NCBI GenBank assembly: GCA_902826775.1
Contig: CADEHE010000001.1
Span: 62,001-126,000, forward strand
DNA: 64,000 bases
Direction of reading: 5' to 3'
Source: an uncultured Pseudomonadota bacterium
GTDB lineage: Bacteria; Pseudomonadota; Gammaproteobacteria; Burkholderiales; JALYOK01
This document shows, piece after piece, positions 17,288 through 24,451 of the stretch. Below the pieces are notes generated by a model. It saw only the letters and a list, made by a program, of their open reading frames with translations. It was not told where the DNA came from and ran no database searches. Each line of letters starts with the position of its first letter. Position 1 is the stretch's first letter. The translations under genes were made by a program, and so were the position numbers.

Positions 17288-17518
17288 GGCGTCGGTGCGA
17301 TTTGCACGACTTTAATCACGCCAGGCACTTTCATCGCCGCGGCCTCATCGAACGACTTCACTTTGCCGCCTACAACCGGCGGGCGCGCCACCACGGCGAA
17401 TTTCATGCCGGGCACGATGATGTCTTGCGCGTACTTCGCGTTGCCGGTGGTGATGTCGCGCAGATCGATGATCTGCACGTTGCCTTTGCCGATGTAGCGG
17501 AACTGCGACGGATCTTTC
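17288..17518 (-). pseudogene. fragment of molybdopterin-binding xanthine/aldehyde dehydrogenase large subunit (hammerhead domain)
   Basis: The minus strand encodes DPSQFRYIGKGNVQIIDL and then DITTGNAKYAQDIIVPGMKF, AVVARPPVVGGKVKSFDEAA and MKVPGVIKVVQI. This is the a/b hammerhead domain of the CoxL/XdhA/IorB superfamily. Only about 75 residues remain of a protein of some 700 or more. It begins right after a TAG at 17518 and ends at the direct repeat next to vapC. It is evidently a broken piece carried in with the inserted block; not functional. Confidence 0.82.
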
Positions 17519-17526
17519 TATTCGCT

Positions 17527-17811
17527 TTAGACTTGGGGTTCATCAAGCTTTTTCCAAAGTGCCTCGAAGAACTCTAGGTCGATAGGCGAATCCAAGAATT
17601 TTGGATCGCTGTTGATTTGGTCGAGCGACGGCACCGGCTCGGACCCAAGCTGAGTACCCCCTATGGCCTTCAGAAGCGAAGCGACGCCAACGCTACCATC
17701 GCGGGAAAACTCGATCTTGCGAACCTCGTAGCGCTGTTCGTCGAGCTCCGAGACAAGGCGAATAGGCTCCTCTGGGAAGTCATGAAACCAAGAAACTTCA
17801 ACGTATTCCAT
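17527..17811 (-). CDS. small DUF6881-like protein
   Basis: A 94-residue soluble protein beginning MEYVEVSWFHDFPEEPIRL, with SELDEQRYEVRKIEFSRDGSVGVAS following. This matches the pattern of the small DUF6881 family (tryptophan/HDFP start, YEVRK-E-F-DG core). Its function is not known; small cytosolic proteins of this sort are sometimes immunity or accessory proteins, but nothing here proves that. It lies inside the inserted block, between the dehydrogenase fragment and a truncated IS91-type end. Confidence 0.65.
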   Translation of the reverse strand: MEYVEVSWFHDFPEEPIRLVSELDEQRYEVRKIEFSRDGSVGVASLLKAIGGTQLGSEPVPSLDQINSDPKFLDSPIDLEFFEALWKKLDEPQV

Positions 17812-17832
17812 TCGGCCTAACGTAAAGTATAT

Positions 17833-17998
17833 TCAGGCGCTTGGCCCGCCACGGTTCCCGAGAGAGCGTAACGCCGCAAGCCGCGCCAGATGAATCGCCT
17901 CTGGGATGCGCGCCGGCATCGCCGCCAAGGGCCGCGCGATCGCGCCTTCATCGATTGCTTTCACCGCCGCCAACGCACGCAGCAAGTGCTCGCGTTGC
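17833..17998 (-). other. possible 3' fragment of an unknown gene, cut by the IS remnant
   Basis: The minus strand is open and reads REHLLRALAAVKAIDEGAI, then ARPLAAMPARIPEAIHLARL and a stop at 17833. It joins directly to the IS91-type remnant at 17999. It could be the tail of a helical protein truncated by the element, or a chance frame. I do not recognise it. Confidence 0.25.
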
Positions 17999-18368
17999 TG
18001 TGGCGGCACCTTGAAGATCATCGCCGCCATCGAGGATCCGGCGGTGATCGTGCGCATCCTCGCCCATCTGGGCCTGCCCACTCGCGCCCCGCCGCGCTCG
18101 CCTGCGCAGCGAGTCGATCTCTTCCAAGCAGCCTGATCTGTCAACCGCGACCGGTTTCGCAACCGCGCCGGCGATGGCGCTGCGCCTGCGCTCGGGCAAA
18201 CGCCCAGAGCGCTGCCACATCACAGCGCCTTCAAGCTCATGTACGCCCGAAATAGCCTCGCACGCTAGCAATTTCCACCCAACTACGCCCGCCATTGACG
18301 CGATTGACGCTTCACCGGCTTGGCGATAAATTGAAGGCTGGTAAAAAGGGGCGTTTGAAATTCCTATT
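17999..18368 (+). mobile_element. truncated IS91-type element: transposase C-terminus plus 3' end
   Basis: This matches 23513-23883 of the near-complete element. About 70 bp of transposase C-terminal coding is moderately diverged (GGTLKIIAAIEDPAVIVRIL), then about 300 bp including the noncoding tail are almost identical, ending at TTCCTATT (TTCCTATTTG here, TTCCTATTCG in the other copy). The reading frame ends LPTRAPPRSPAQRVDLFQAA at 18136, the usual IS91-type C-terminus. In this family the end downstream of the transposase gene is the rolling-circle origin side, so an orphan oriIS-like end is present. Confidence 0.82.
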
Positions 18369-18448
18369 TGCCGGACGTGTGCCGTAGTCGAGCAGGCGTG
18401 CGCGCGCACGCGGTCTGACAATGACGGATGCGCGCTGCGCACCCAAGG

Positions 18449-19887
18449 TTACGCGCGCAACCGCCGCCAACCGATCACCACACCGGTACAACTAAACACA
18501 AAGCCCAGGGTGCACAAGCCCACAACGACGGCTCGCCACAACGTCAGATTGTGTTGGAAGAACGGAAAATCCAGCGTATGCAGCGCGTCGAACCACCAGC
18601 GATACGCTCGGCGGCTGGCGTCGACTCTCTCCAGCAGTGTGCCTGTGCTCGGATCGACATGAAACCACGTGCGCGCCGGATCGGCGAAACGCACGCGCAC
18701 CATCGGTAGCGGCGCGCTGTTGTCAGTGCGGTAGTAGTAGGTGTCGTAGGCATCGAGCGTCTCGGCCGCGTGCAGAGCGTGGTCACCGAGCACGCCGCGC
18801 ACCGCGTCAGCGATGATTGCCGAGGACAGACTCGGCGTCAGCGCGGTGCCATCGCTAGATGCGATGGCGCTGCGTCGCTCGTCGTAGCGCAGCACGTAGC
18901 TGAGCGCGCCGGCAATCTGCACTAGTTCGATCTCCTTGACCTTAGCGCCGGCCAAGCGACCGAGTGCGCCCAAGTCGTGCGTGGCCGCCGCAAGCCGTAA
19001 AGCGCCGCCCGAAAAGTGTTCGCGCTGCGCTTTCGTCGGCGATGAGTCCGAGAACAGTAAACCATGATCCATCGACAACCAGCCGCTGACAATCCACGTC
19101 AGCACGAACAGCATGCAGCCTAATCCCAGGATGTGGTGCCAATACATCCAGCCGTGAAACGGAGTGCGTTTGGCGCGTACAGACGGTTTCCTGAAGCGAA
19201 ACCGCCAGACGCCCAGCACAATGCCGGTGAGCGCGCCGGCGACGCCGCAAGTGCGAGCCACCACACCACCTTGTCCCACAGCGCCGGGTGCTTGCGCAGC
19301 AGGGTGGGATAAATCCAATGCACCACCGAGCCGGCCCAGTTCCAGCCGCGCTCGAAGCGGGTGGTGTCGCGCACTACTTCGCCGCTGCGTGCCGATACGT
19401 AAAGCTCGGTACCCGCGGCGTCGTTCATCGCGATGCGGTGAAACGGCCGATAGACGTTCCAGTGATTAGGTACGCTCCACTGATCGTACTCTTCGAATGC
19501 GGCATGCGACGGCCGCTGCCCCGGCATAAAACGATCGGCGATGTCCACCGCGAGCGATGCATCGACCGCACCGAGCGGCTCGCCTGTATCGGCGTAGACT
19601 GAACGTACTTTGCCGTCCCACGGGTGGAAATGAAACGCCGGGCGCGCACCGACCATGGTCAGGCGTACTTGCTGCGGCGCTTCGGTTAGTCCGGAGCCGG
19701 CAAAGGCATTAGCGGCATCGACCCGGCAACGCTGCAGGTCGAGCGGCGGCAAGCCGGCAAACCGCTCCGCTGTTTGCAGCTCGGGATAGGGGACAAATAC
19801 CATGACGATGCCGCTGGCGAACCACATCGCGAACAGCAAGCACATGGCGATGCCGATGTATCGGTGTACAAGGACCAAGATGCGCAT
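18449..19887 (-). pseudogene. PepSY-domain inner-membrane protein, frameshifted
   Basis: The first part (19887 to about 19250) starts MRILVLVHRYIGIAMCLLF with a transmembrane helix at residues 10-33, and includes PNHWNVYRPFHRIAMNDA and a helix after LWDKVVWWLALA. The second part (about 19250 to 18449) continues with GALTGIVLGVWRFR, MYWHHILGLGCMLFVLTWIVSGW, a periplasmic domain and a final helix ending VVIGWRRLRA. Joined, they make about 480 residues, normal for PepSY-TM proteins linked to siderophore receptors. The break near 19247 looks like loss of one G (LALA-GVAGALTG); either a pseudogene or a sequencing error. It lies 33 bp downstream of the receptor. Confidence 0.8.
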
Positions 19888-19920
19888 CAGGCGCGCGATG
19901 CTGCTTAGTCGTTTCGTCGC

Positions 19921-22029
19921 CTAAAACCGCGCCTCTGCCACCAGCTCGAACGCCCGCTGTTCGCCCAGAATAAACTGGGTATTCGTGTAATACGACGCGA
20001 TAGCGTAATCGCGATTGGCCAAATTGCGTCCACGCAGCGAGAGTGTCAGCGACGCTCTGGGCGTGTAGCTAACAAACGCATCCAGCACCGTATAGGCGGG
20101 CACCTCGATGGTATTGGCGTTGTCCGCATAGCGCTTGCCGACATAGCGTGCACCTAAGCCCCAACGCCACTGCGCATGGGGTGTGTGAGTCAACCATAGA
20201 TTGGCGGCGCGCTCCGGCACATTGACCGGCTGATTGCCATTACGCGATACGACAGTGCCACCGACATCTTCGCTGAAGTCGTCGAATTGCGCGCGCAGCG
20301 CAGCGAGATTGGCCTCGATGCTCAACGTGCGCGTAGCGGCGAGGCGCAGCGTAACCTCCACGCCGCGTGAGGACTGCTGGCCGACCGGGACGCTGCCGCC
20401 GGCCGTGTCGGGCACCAGCAAGCCTTTCTTGACGATGTCGTAGACGGCGAAGGTTGCTTCGCCACGTCCCGCCAGGAAGCTCTTCTTCACGCCCAGTTCG
20501 TATTGGCGCGCTTTGGTTAAGTTGAACTGGCTCTCGTCTAGCGAGAGTGTGACCAGGTCGCCGAGCGCCTCGACGCCGCGGCTGACTTGCCCGTAGAGCG
20601 TTGTGTCGGCATTGATGGCGTAGACCGCGCCCAGGCGCCACGTCAGTGGGTCAAACTTCTTGGCGAAACTGGTTCCAGAGATCAAGTTGTCTCTGGTGAA
20701 ATCGATTTTTTCGTAACGTAACCCGGCGAGCGCCTTAAGGGAACCGGTTAGATCGAACGCGTCTTCAGCGAACAGCGCGTACTGTGTGATGCGTGATTTG
20801 AACCCCGGCAGGGTAGGATCGACGTGCAGAAACTGTCCCGGTGCGAAGTTGAAGGCGTCAACAGTGGATTCCCCGCCGAACGGCGAATTGCTGTCGCGCC
20901 GGAAGCGAATCTTGTTCAAATCCACACCACCCACAAAACGGTTTTTGTGGCCGAACAAAGCATCGTTCACGCTGACATCGAAGCGATTGCCTGTTTGCTG
21001 CATGTCGTGAAGGATCTCGATGTATGTCGTACGCCGCACCTGCGACGTGGCGGGTAGAAACTCGAACCCCTCGGCGTTGCGCCAATGGCGATCGGCGGTT
21101 AAGAAGTAGAGCTCATTGCGCACACTTACCGTCGGCGATGCGCGCCAGGCGGCTTGCAAGCGCGACCAATAGTCTTCGTAGCTGATGCGGCTGTCCGCAA
21201 CGTTGTAGTTCTCTTCGCGCAGCCGGTCATCGATCTTGCCATTCACCAGCGGTGTGCCAAAGTAGCGATCGGGCTTGTTGACGGTGCCGTCGAGCGAAAA
21301 CTTGATCGTCAGATCCTGGGTTACGTCGAGGGCAAGCGACGAGGCGAGCGAAACGCGCTCGCTTTCGCCTCGATCGACGAAGCCGTTCGACTTCGTACCG
21401 ATCGCCGCGACTTGATAGGCGGCGCGCTCGGAGATTGGACCGCTCGCCGCAGCGCCCAGGCGAAACGTATCGAAGCGCCCTGCGGCGGCAATCAAATCGA
21501 TGGAGGCAGCTTTGCGGTTCGGCTGGCGCGGGACAAAATTGATAGCACCGCCGATGGAGCCTTCTCCGTACAACACGGACGCAGGTCCACGCAGCACTTC
21601 AACGCGGTCGAGTACCCAGGTGTCGACCGGGAAGGTAATGGTCGACGCCGCCACGTAGAGCCGCGTGCCGTCGTAGAGTTGCATGACGGAATTCGGTCCG
21701 TAGAAGCCACGCGCAACCAGTGCGGTGGATCCGTCCCCCGGCGCGCCGGCTGGGGTGATGCCGGTAGCGCGTGCAACCGCAGCTTGGGTGTTCAAGTCAC
21801 CGCGCTCGCGCACCACTTCACCGGGAATGATTTCCACGCTCGCGGGTGTTTCCTTGATGGTTATACCGAGCCGGCTACCGGCTTCGGTTTGCGCTTCAAG
21901 TTGCGCGGCGGTCGCCTCGGTCTTACCGGTGACAATGAGCGGATCGAGTTCAAGTATCTCTTGCTGTGCGTGTGCCGCCAGAGTGATCAAGCATGCTGCG
22001 GCGGTGATGAGCATAACTCTTCGATGCAT
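19921..22029 (-). CDS. TonB-dependent siderophore receptor
   Basis: A 702-residue outer-membrane receptor. The start ATG 22029 has GAGGAGAG just upstream; a longer upstream frame is only read-through. Signal peptide residues 1-21 (LITAAACLITLAAHAQ). Plug domain: ETPASVEIIPGEVV, LVARGFYGPNSVMQLYDG, VEVLRGPASVLYGEGSIGGAINF. The barrel ends in Phe (FELVAEARF), as required for outer-membrane insertion. The DPLIVTGK stretch near residue 33 may serve as TonB box. With the downstream PepSY gene it forms a ferric-siderophore uptake pair. It is carried inside the block that splits vapBC. Confidence 0.88.
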   Translation of the reverse strand: MHRRVMLITAAACLITLAAHAQQEILELDPLIVTGKTEATAAQLEAQTEAGSRLGITIKETPASVEIIPGEVVRERGDLNTQAAVARATGITPAGAPGDGSTALVARGFYGPNSVMQLYDGTRLYVAASTITFPVDTWVLDRVEVLRGPASVLYGEGSIGGAINFVPRQPNRKAASIDLIAAAGRFDTFRLGAAASGPISERAAYQVAAIGTKSNGFVDRGESERVSLASSLALDVTQDLTIKFSLDGTVNKPDRYFGTPLVNGKIDDRLREENYNVADSRISYEDYWSRLQAAWRASPTVSVRNELYFLTADRHWRNAEGFEFLPATSQVRRTTYIEILHDMQQTGNRFDVSVNDALFGHKNRFVGGVDLNKIRFRRDSNSPFGGESTVDAFNFAPGQFLHVDPTLPGFKSRITQYALFAEDAFDLTGSLKALAGLRYEKIDFTRDNLISGTSFAKKFDPLTWRLGAVYAINADTTLYGQVSRGVEALGDLVTLSLDESQFNLTKARQYELGVKKSFLAGRGEATFAVYDIVKKGLLVPDTAGGSVPVGQQSSRGVEVTLRLAATRTLSIEANLAALRAQFDDFSEDVGGTVVSRNGNQPVNVPERAANLWLTHTPHAQWRWGLGARYVGKRYADNANTIEVPAYTVLDAFVSYTPRASLTLSLRGRNLANRDYAIASYYTNTQFILGEQRAFELVAEARF

Positions 22030-22053
22030 TTTTTTCTCTCCTCGACAATAAAG

Positions 22054-22187
22054 CGAAGATGCGTGTTGTCCTTTGTTATAATATAACAGCACTAAGAACA
22101 AGAACAAGAGGAAGAACCGACGAAGATGCGTGTTGTCTTTTGTTATAATATAACAGCACTAAGAACAACAACAAGAAGAAGAACCGA
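22054..22187. repeat. 67-bp tandem duplication between receptor gene and transposase
   Basis: Copies 22054-22120 and 22121-22187 start CGAAGATGCGTGTTGTC and end GAAGAACCGA, with three mismatches. Each contains GTTATAATATAAC, an inverted repeat around one A, and a purine-rich AACAAGAACAAG stretch. On the minus strand each carries TTGTTC, a 16-base spacer and TATATT, a plausible promoter for the receptor gene. Copy 2 ends two bases before the transposase ATG, so the left end of the IS may lie in it. Confidence 0.8.
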
Positions 22188-23885
22188 TCATGGGCCAAGC
22201 GGCTCAGCGGGTGCCCACCGGCAACGCCGTGCACTACGAGCGGCGGCACCCGGAAGAAAGCGTCCTGTATCGCTTGGTCCAGGAACAGCTCGAGACTTTC
22301 TTGGCGCAAGTCGAAGCCGAGACTGGTGCGAGCTTACCGGCGTTTATCAAAGAAGAGTTTGACGCCTTTCTCGAATGCGGCATCTTGGCCCACGGTTTTC
22401 TGCGACTGGGCTGTGCCGAGTGCGCGCACGAGAAGCTGGTGGCGTTCTCCTGCAAGCGGCGCGGCTTCTGCCCCTCTTGCGGGGCGCGGCGCATGGTGGA
22501 GACGGCCGCCCACTTGGTCGATCACCTCATCCCGCGCGTGCCGGTGCGTCAATGGGTGCTCTCGTTTCCGATCCCACTGCGCATCCTGTTCGCTGCCCAT
22601 CCCGAGCTGCTCTCTTCGGTGTTAGCGCTGATCCATCGCCTCATCGCCCGCTTTCTGATCAGGCAGGCTGGACTCAAAGCTAGCGAAGCCCACACGGGTG
22701 CGGTCACGCTCATCCAGCGTTTTGGCTCCGCGGCGAATTTGAATATTCATCTGCATTGTCTTGTGCTCGACGGGGTGTATCGGGTCAATAGCCAGGGCGC
22801 GCCGGTGTTCGAGCCAGCGCGCGCGCCGAGCGTTGCCGAGTTAGAAGCTTTACTCGTCAAGCTCATCACGCGCCTGATGCGGCTATTGACGCGCCAAGGC
22901 TATCTGGTGGAAGAGCAAGGCATGCGCTACCTGGCCGAGCCCGATGCGCATAACGCGCTCACGGCGCTACAGGCGGCATCGTGCACCTACCGCATCGCGC
23001 TCGGCCCACGCGCGGGGCAGAAAGTGCTGAGCTTGCAAAGCCTGCCGAGCACCGATGAGCGATCCACACCCGGCCTGTGCGCCAAGCGCCACGGCTTCAG
23101 CCTGCACGCTGGCGTGCGCTGCGGCGCCGATCAACGCAGAGAACTTGAACACCTGTGCCGCTACATCACGCGCCCGGCCATTGCCAACGCACGCCTCAAG
23201 CGCAATCACGCAGGTCAAGTGGTATTGCAACTGAAGAGCGCCTACCAGGATGGCACCACCCACGTGGTGATGTCGCCGCTTCAGTTCATGCAACGCCTCG
23301 CCGCCCTGGTGCCGCGCCCCAGGCTGCACCTGATCCGCTTCCACGGCGTGCTCGCCCCGCACGCGAAGCTGCGCGCGGCCATCGTGGCGCCTGCAGCAGA
23401 CGAATCCACCGGGCACGCAGCAGCCGATCACGCGCATGACAGGCCGGCCCGTATGAGTTGGGCTCGCCTATTGAAGCGCGTGTTCAATATCGACATCGAA
23501 CATTGCCCGAATTGTGGCGGCACCTTGAAGATCATCGCCGCTATCGAAGCGCCACCTGTGATCCTCAGAATCCTCGCCCATCTGGGCCTGCCCCACTCGC
23601 GCCCCGCCGCGCTCGCCTGCGCAGCGAGTCGATCTCTTCCAAGCAGCCTGATCTGTCAACCGCGACCGGTTTCGCAACCGCGCCGGCGATGGCGCTGCGC
23701 CTGCGCTCGGGCAAACGCCCAGAGCGCTGCCACATCACAGCGCCTTCAAGCTCATGTACGCCCGAAATAGCCTCGCACGCTAGCAATTTCCACCCAACTA
23801 CGCCCGCCATTGACGCGATTGACGCTTCACCGGCTTGGCGATAAATTGAAGGCTGGTAAAAAAGGGCGTTTGAAATTCCTATTCG
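22121..23885 (+). mobile_element. IS91-type rolling-circle insertion element, near complete
   Basis: It contains the Y2/HUH-type transposase gene (22190-23770) and a 3' noncoding tail shared with 17999-18368. The right end is defined by the last base common to both copies (TTCCTATTYG), falling at 23883-23885, next to the 11-bp repeat and vapB. The left end is uncertain: 22121 assumes repeat copy 2 belongs to the element. No inverted terminal repeats were seen, as expected for this family. Confidence 0.75.
22190..23770 (+). CDS. IS91-family transposase with altered C-terminus
   Basis: HUH single-strand transposase. N-terminal zinc-binding domain with Cys75, Cys78, Cys94 and Cys97 (CAECAHEK, FCPSCGARRM); the HUH motif is His187/His189 in LNIHLHCLVLDGVY; a catalytic tyrosine candidate lies in LCRYITRPAIANARL; a second zinc-ribbon-like HCPNCGGTLK lies near the end. 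The 526-residue reading results from one extra C near 23590: without it the protein would end DLFQAA at 23651, about 486 residues, as the remnant copy does. The core is intact, so activity is possible. It starts two bases after the tandem repeat. Confidence 0.85.
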   Translation: MGQAAQRVPTGNAVHYERRHPEESVLYRLVQEQLETFLAQVEAETGASLPAFIKEEFDAFLECGILAHGFLRLGCAECAHEKLVAFSCKRRGFCPSCGARRMVETAAHLVDHLIPRVPVRQWVLSFPIPLRILFAAHPELLSSVLALIHRLIARFLIRQAGLKASEAHTGAVTLIQRFGSAANLNIHLHCLVLDGVYRVNSQGAPVFEPARAPSVAELEALLVKLITRLMRLLTRQGYLVEEQGMRYLAEPDAHNALTALQAASCTYRIALGPRAGQKVLSLQSLPSTDERSTPGLCAKRHGFSLHAGVRCGADQRRELEHLCRYITRPAIANARLKRNHAGQVVLQLKSAYQDGTTHVVMSPLQFMQRLAALVPRPRLHLIRFHGVLAPHAKLRAAIVAPAADESTGHAAADHAHDRPARMSWARLLKRVFNIDIEHCPNCGGTLKIIAAIEAPPVILRILAHLGLPHSRPAALACAASRSLPSSLICQPRPVSQPRRRWRCACARANAQSAATSQRLQAHVRPK

Positions 23886-24154
23886 CACCGGGCGCGACGC
23901 ATTTTAGCGACGATTGCTTGATCCTCTAGTTCATCGGCCAAGGCGTTGGCTTTGGTTAGATCGACCAATGGAACACCCATGTCGAACGTCGGCTGACGGA
24001 AAGCCTTCGGCACCTTTGTCGCTGGATGCGTTTTGCCCAACAAACCATCGCGTAGCGCGTTGTTCAGCACCTCCTTAAAGGAGGCGCCGCGTTCGCGCAC
24101 TGCGCGCCGCAGCAGTTTTTCTACATCTGGGTCTAGCGTAACGGTGGTTCTCAT
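23879..24154 (-). CDS. vapB: VapB-type ribbon-helix-helix antitoxin with IS-derived stop
   Basis: A 91-residue protein. The N-terminus MRTTVTLDPDVEKLLRRAV and SFKEVLNNALRDGL is a ribbon-helix-helix DNA-binding domain; the C-terminus QPTFDMGVPLVDLTKANAL and ADELEDQAIVAKMRRAR is the toxin-binding tail usual for this VapB class. The last two residues (Cys-Glu) and the TAG stop come from the inserted DNA: the IS91-type end abuts at 23885. The ancestral frame would have ended RRAR then TGA, overlapping the vapC GTG. It is probably still functional as antitoxin and repressor. A perfect palindrome sits directly upstream. Confidence 0.87.
   Translation of the reverse strand: MRTTVTLDPDVEKLLRRAVRERGASFKEVLNNALRDGLLGKTHPATKVPKAFRQPTFDMGVPLVDLTKANALADELEDQAIVAKMRRARCE
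23886..23896. repeat. right 11-bp direct repeat flanking the inserted block
   Basis: CACCGGGCGCG, identical to 17277-17287. It lies within the 3' coding end of vapB (codons for Ala-Arg-Cys region) and is adjacent to the IS91-type end at 23885. Confidence 0.75.
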
Positions 24155-24191
24155 CGCATCATGACAGCTAGTATGTTGCTGTCATGATGCG
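24155..24191. promoter_or_regulatory. 14-bp-arm palindrome at the vapB start, likely VapBC operator
   Basis: CGCATCATGACAGC (24155-24168) and GCTGTCATGATGCG (24178-24191) are perfect inverted repeats around a 9-base spacer, touching the vapB ATG (24154). RHH antitoxins repress their own operon from such palindromes. No ribosome site lies between palindrome and ATG, so the mRNA may be leaderless. Confidence 0.7.
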
Positions 24192-24303
24192 CTTCGATGA
24201 ATGAAATGCCAAAGTGGAGCTGAGCGCTTGCACATTCGTCGCGAGGCACGAAACGGGTAAACGCCTTATGCTATTGGCTCATCGCGCTCATCTGGAGGAC
24301 TCT

Positions 24304-24414
24304 ATGAGTAATGCAAAGGCGGTTCTCTACGCACTGTTCGCCAATCTCGTAAAAGCAGAGACGGCAAAGTGGGCAGGGCTCGCCAAAGCTTCCGGCGCGC
24401 AACTGGACAACTAA
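24304..24414 (+). CDS. possible 36-residue small protein
   Basis: ATG at 24304 with GGAGGAC six bases upstream. The product MSNAKAVLYALFANLVKAET and then AKWAGLAKASGAQLDN is amphipathic and ends 37 bp before the enolase-superfamily gene. Only the ribosome site and the context support it. It may be a translated leader for the next gene or a chance frame. Confidence 0.3.
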   Translation: MSNAKAVLYALFANLVKAETAKWAGLAKASGAQLDN

Positions 24415-24451
24415 GCACTTCTTTCTCCTCTCTCACTCCACAACTGTCACC

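Noticed and set aside
17011..17478. A 155-residue minus-strand frame spanning vapC and the dehydrogenase fragment
   Set aside because: It is the hammerhead-domain fragment read through into vapC in another frame; the tail has no homology pattern and the vapC frame is clearly the coding one.
17514..17524. TTTCTATTCGC resembling the IS91-type end at 23876-23886
   Set aside because: Only about eight bases match and the rest of the conserved tail is absent.
24214..24303. Upstream extension of the 36-residue small protein to 66 residues
   Set aside because: No ribosome site upstream, while GGAGGAC sits before the internal ATG.
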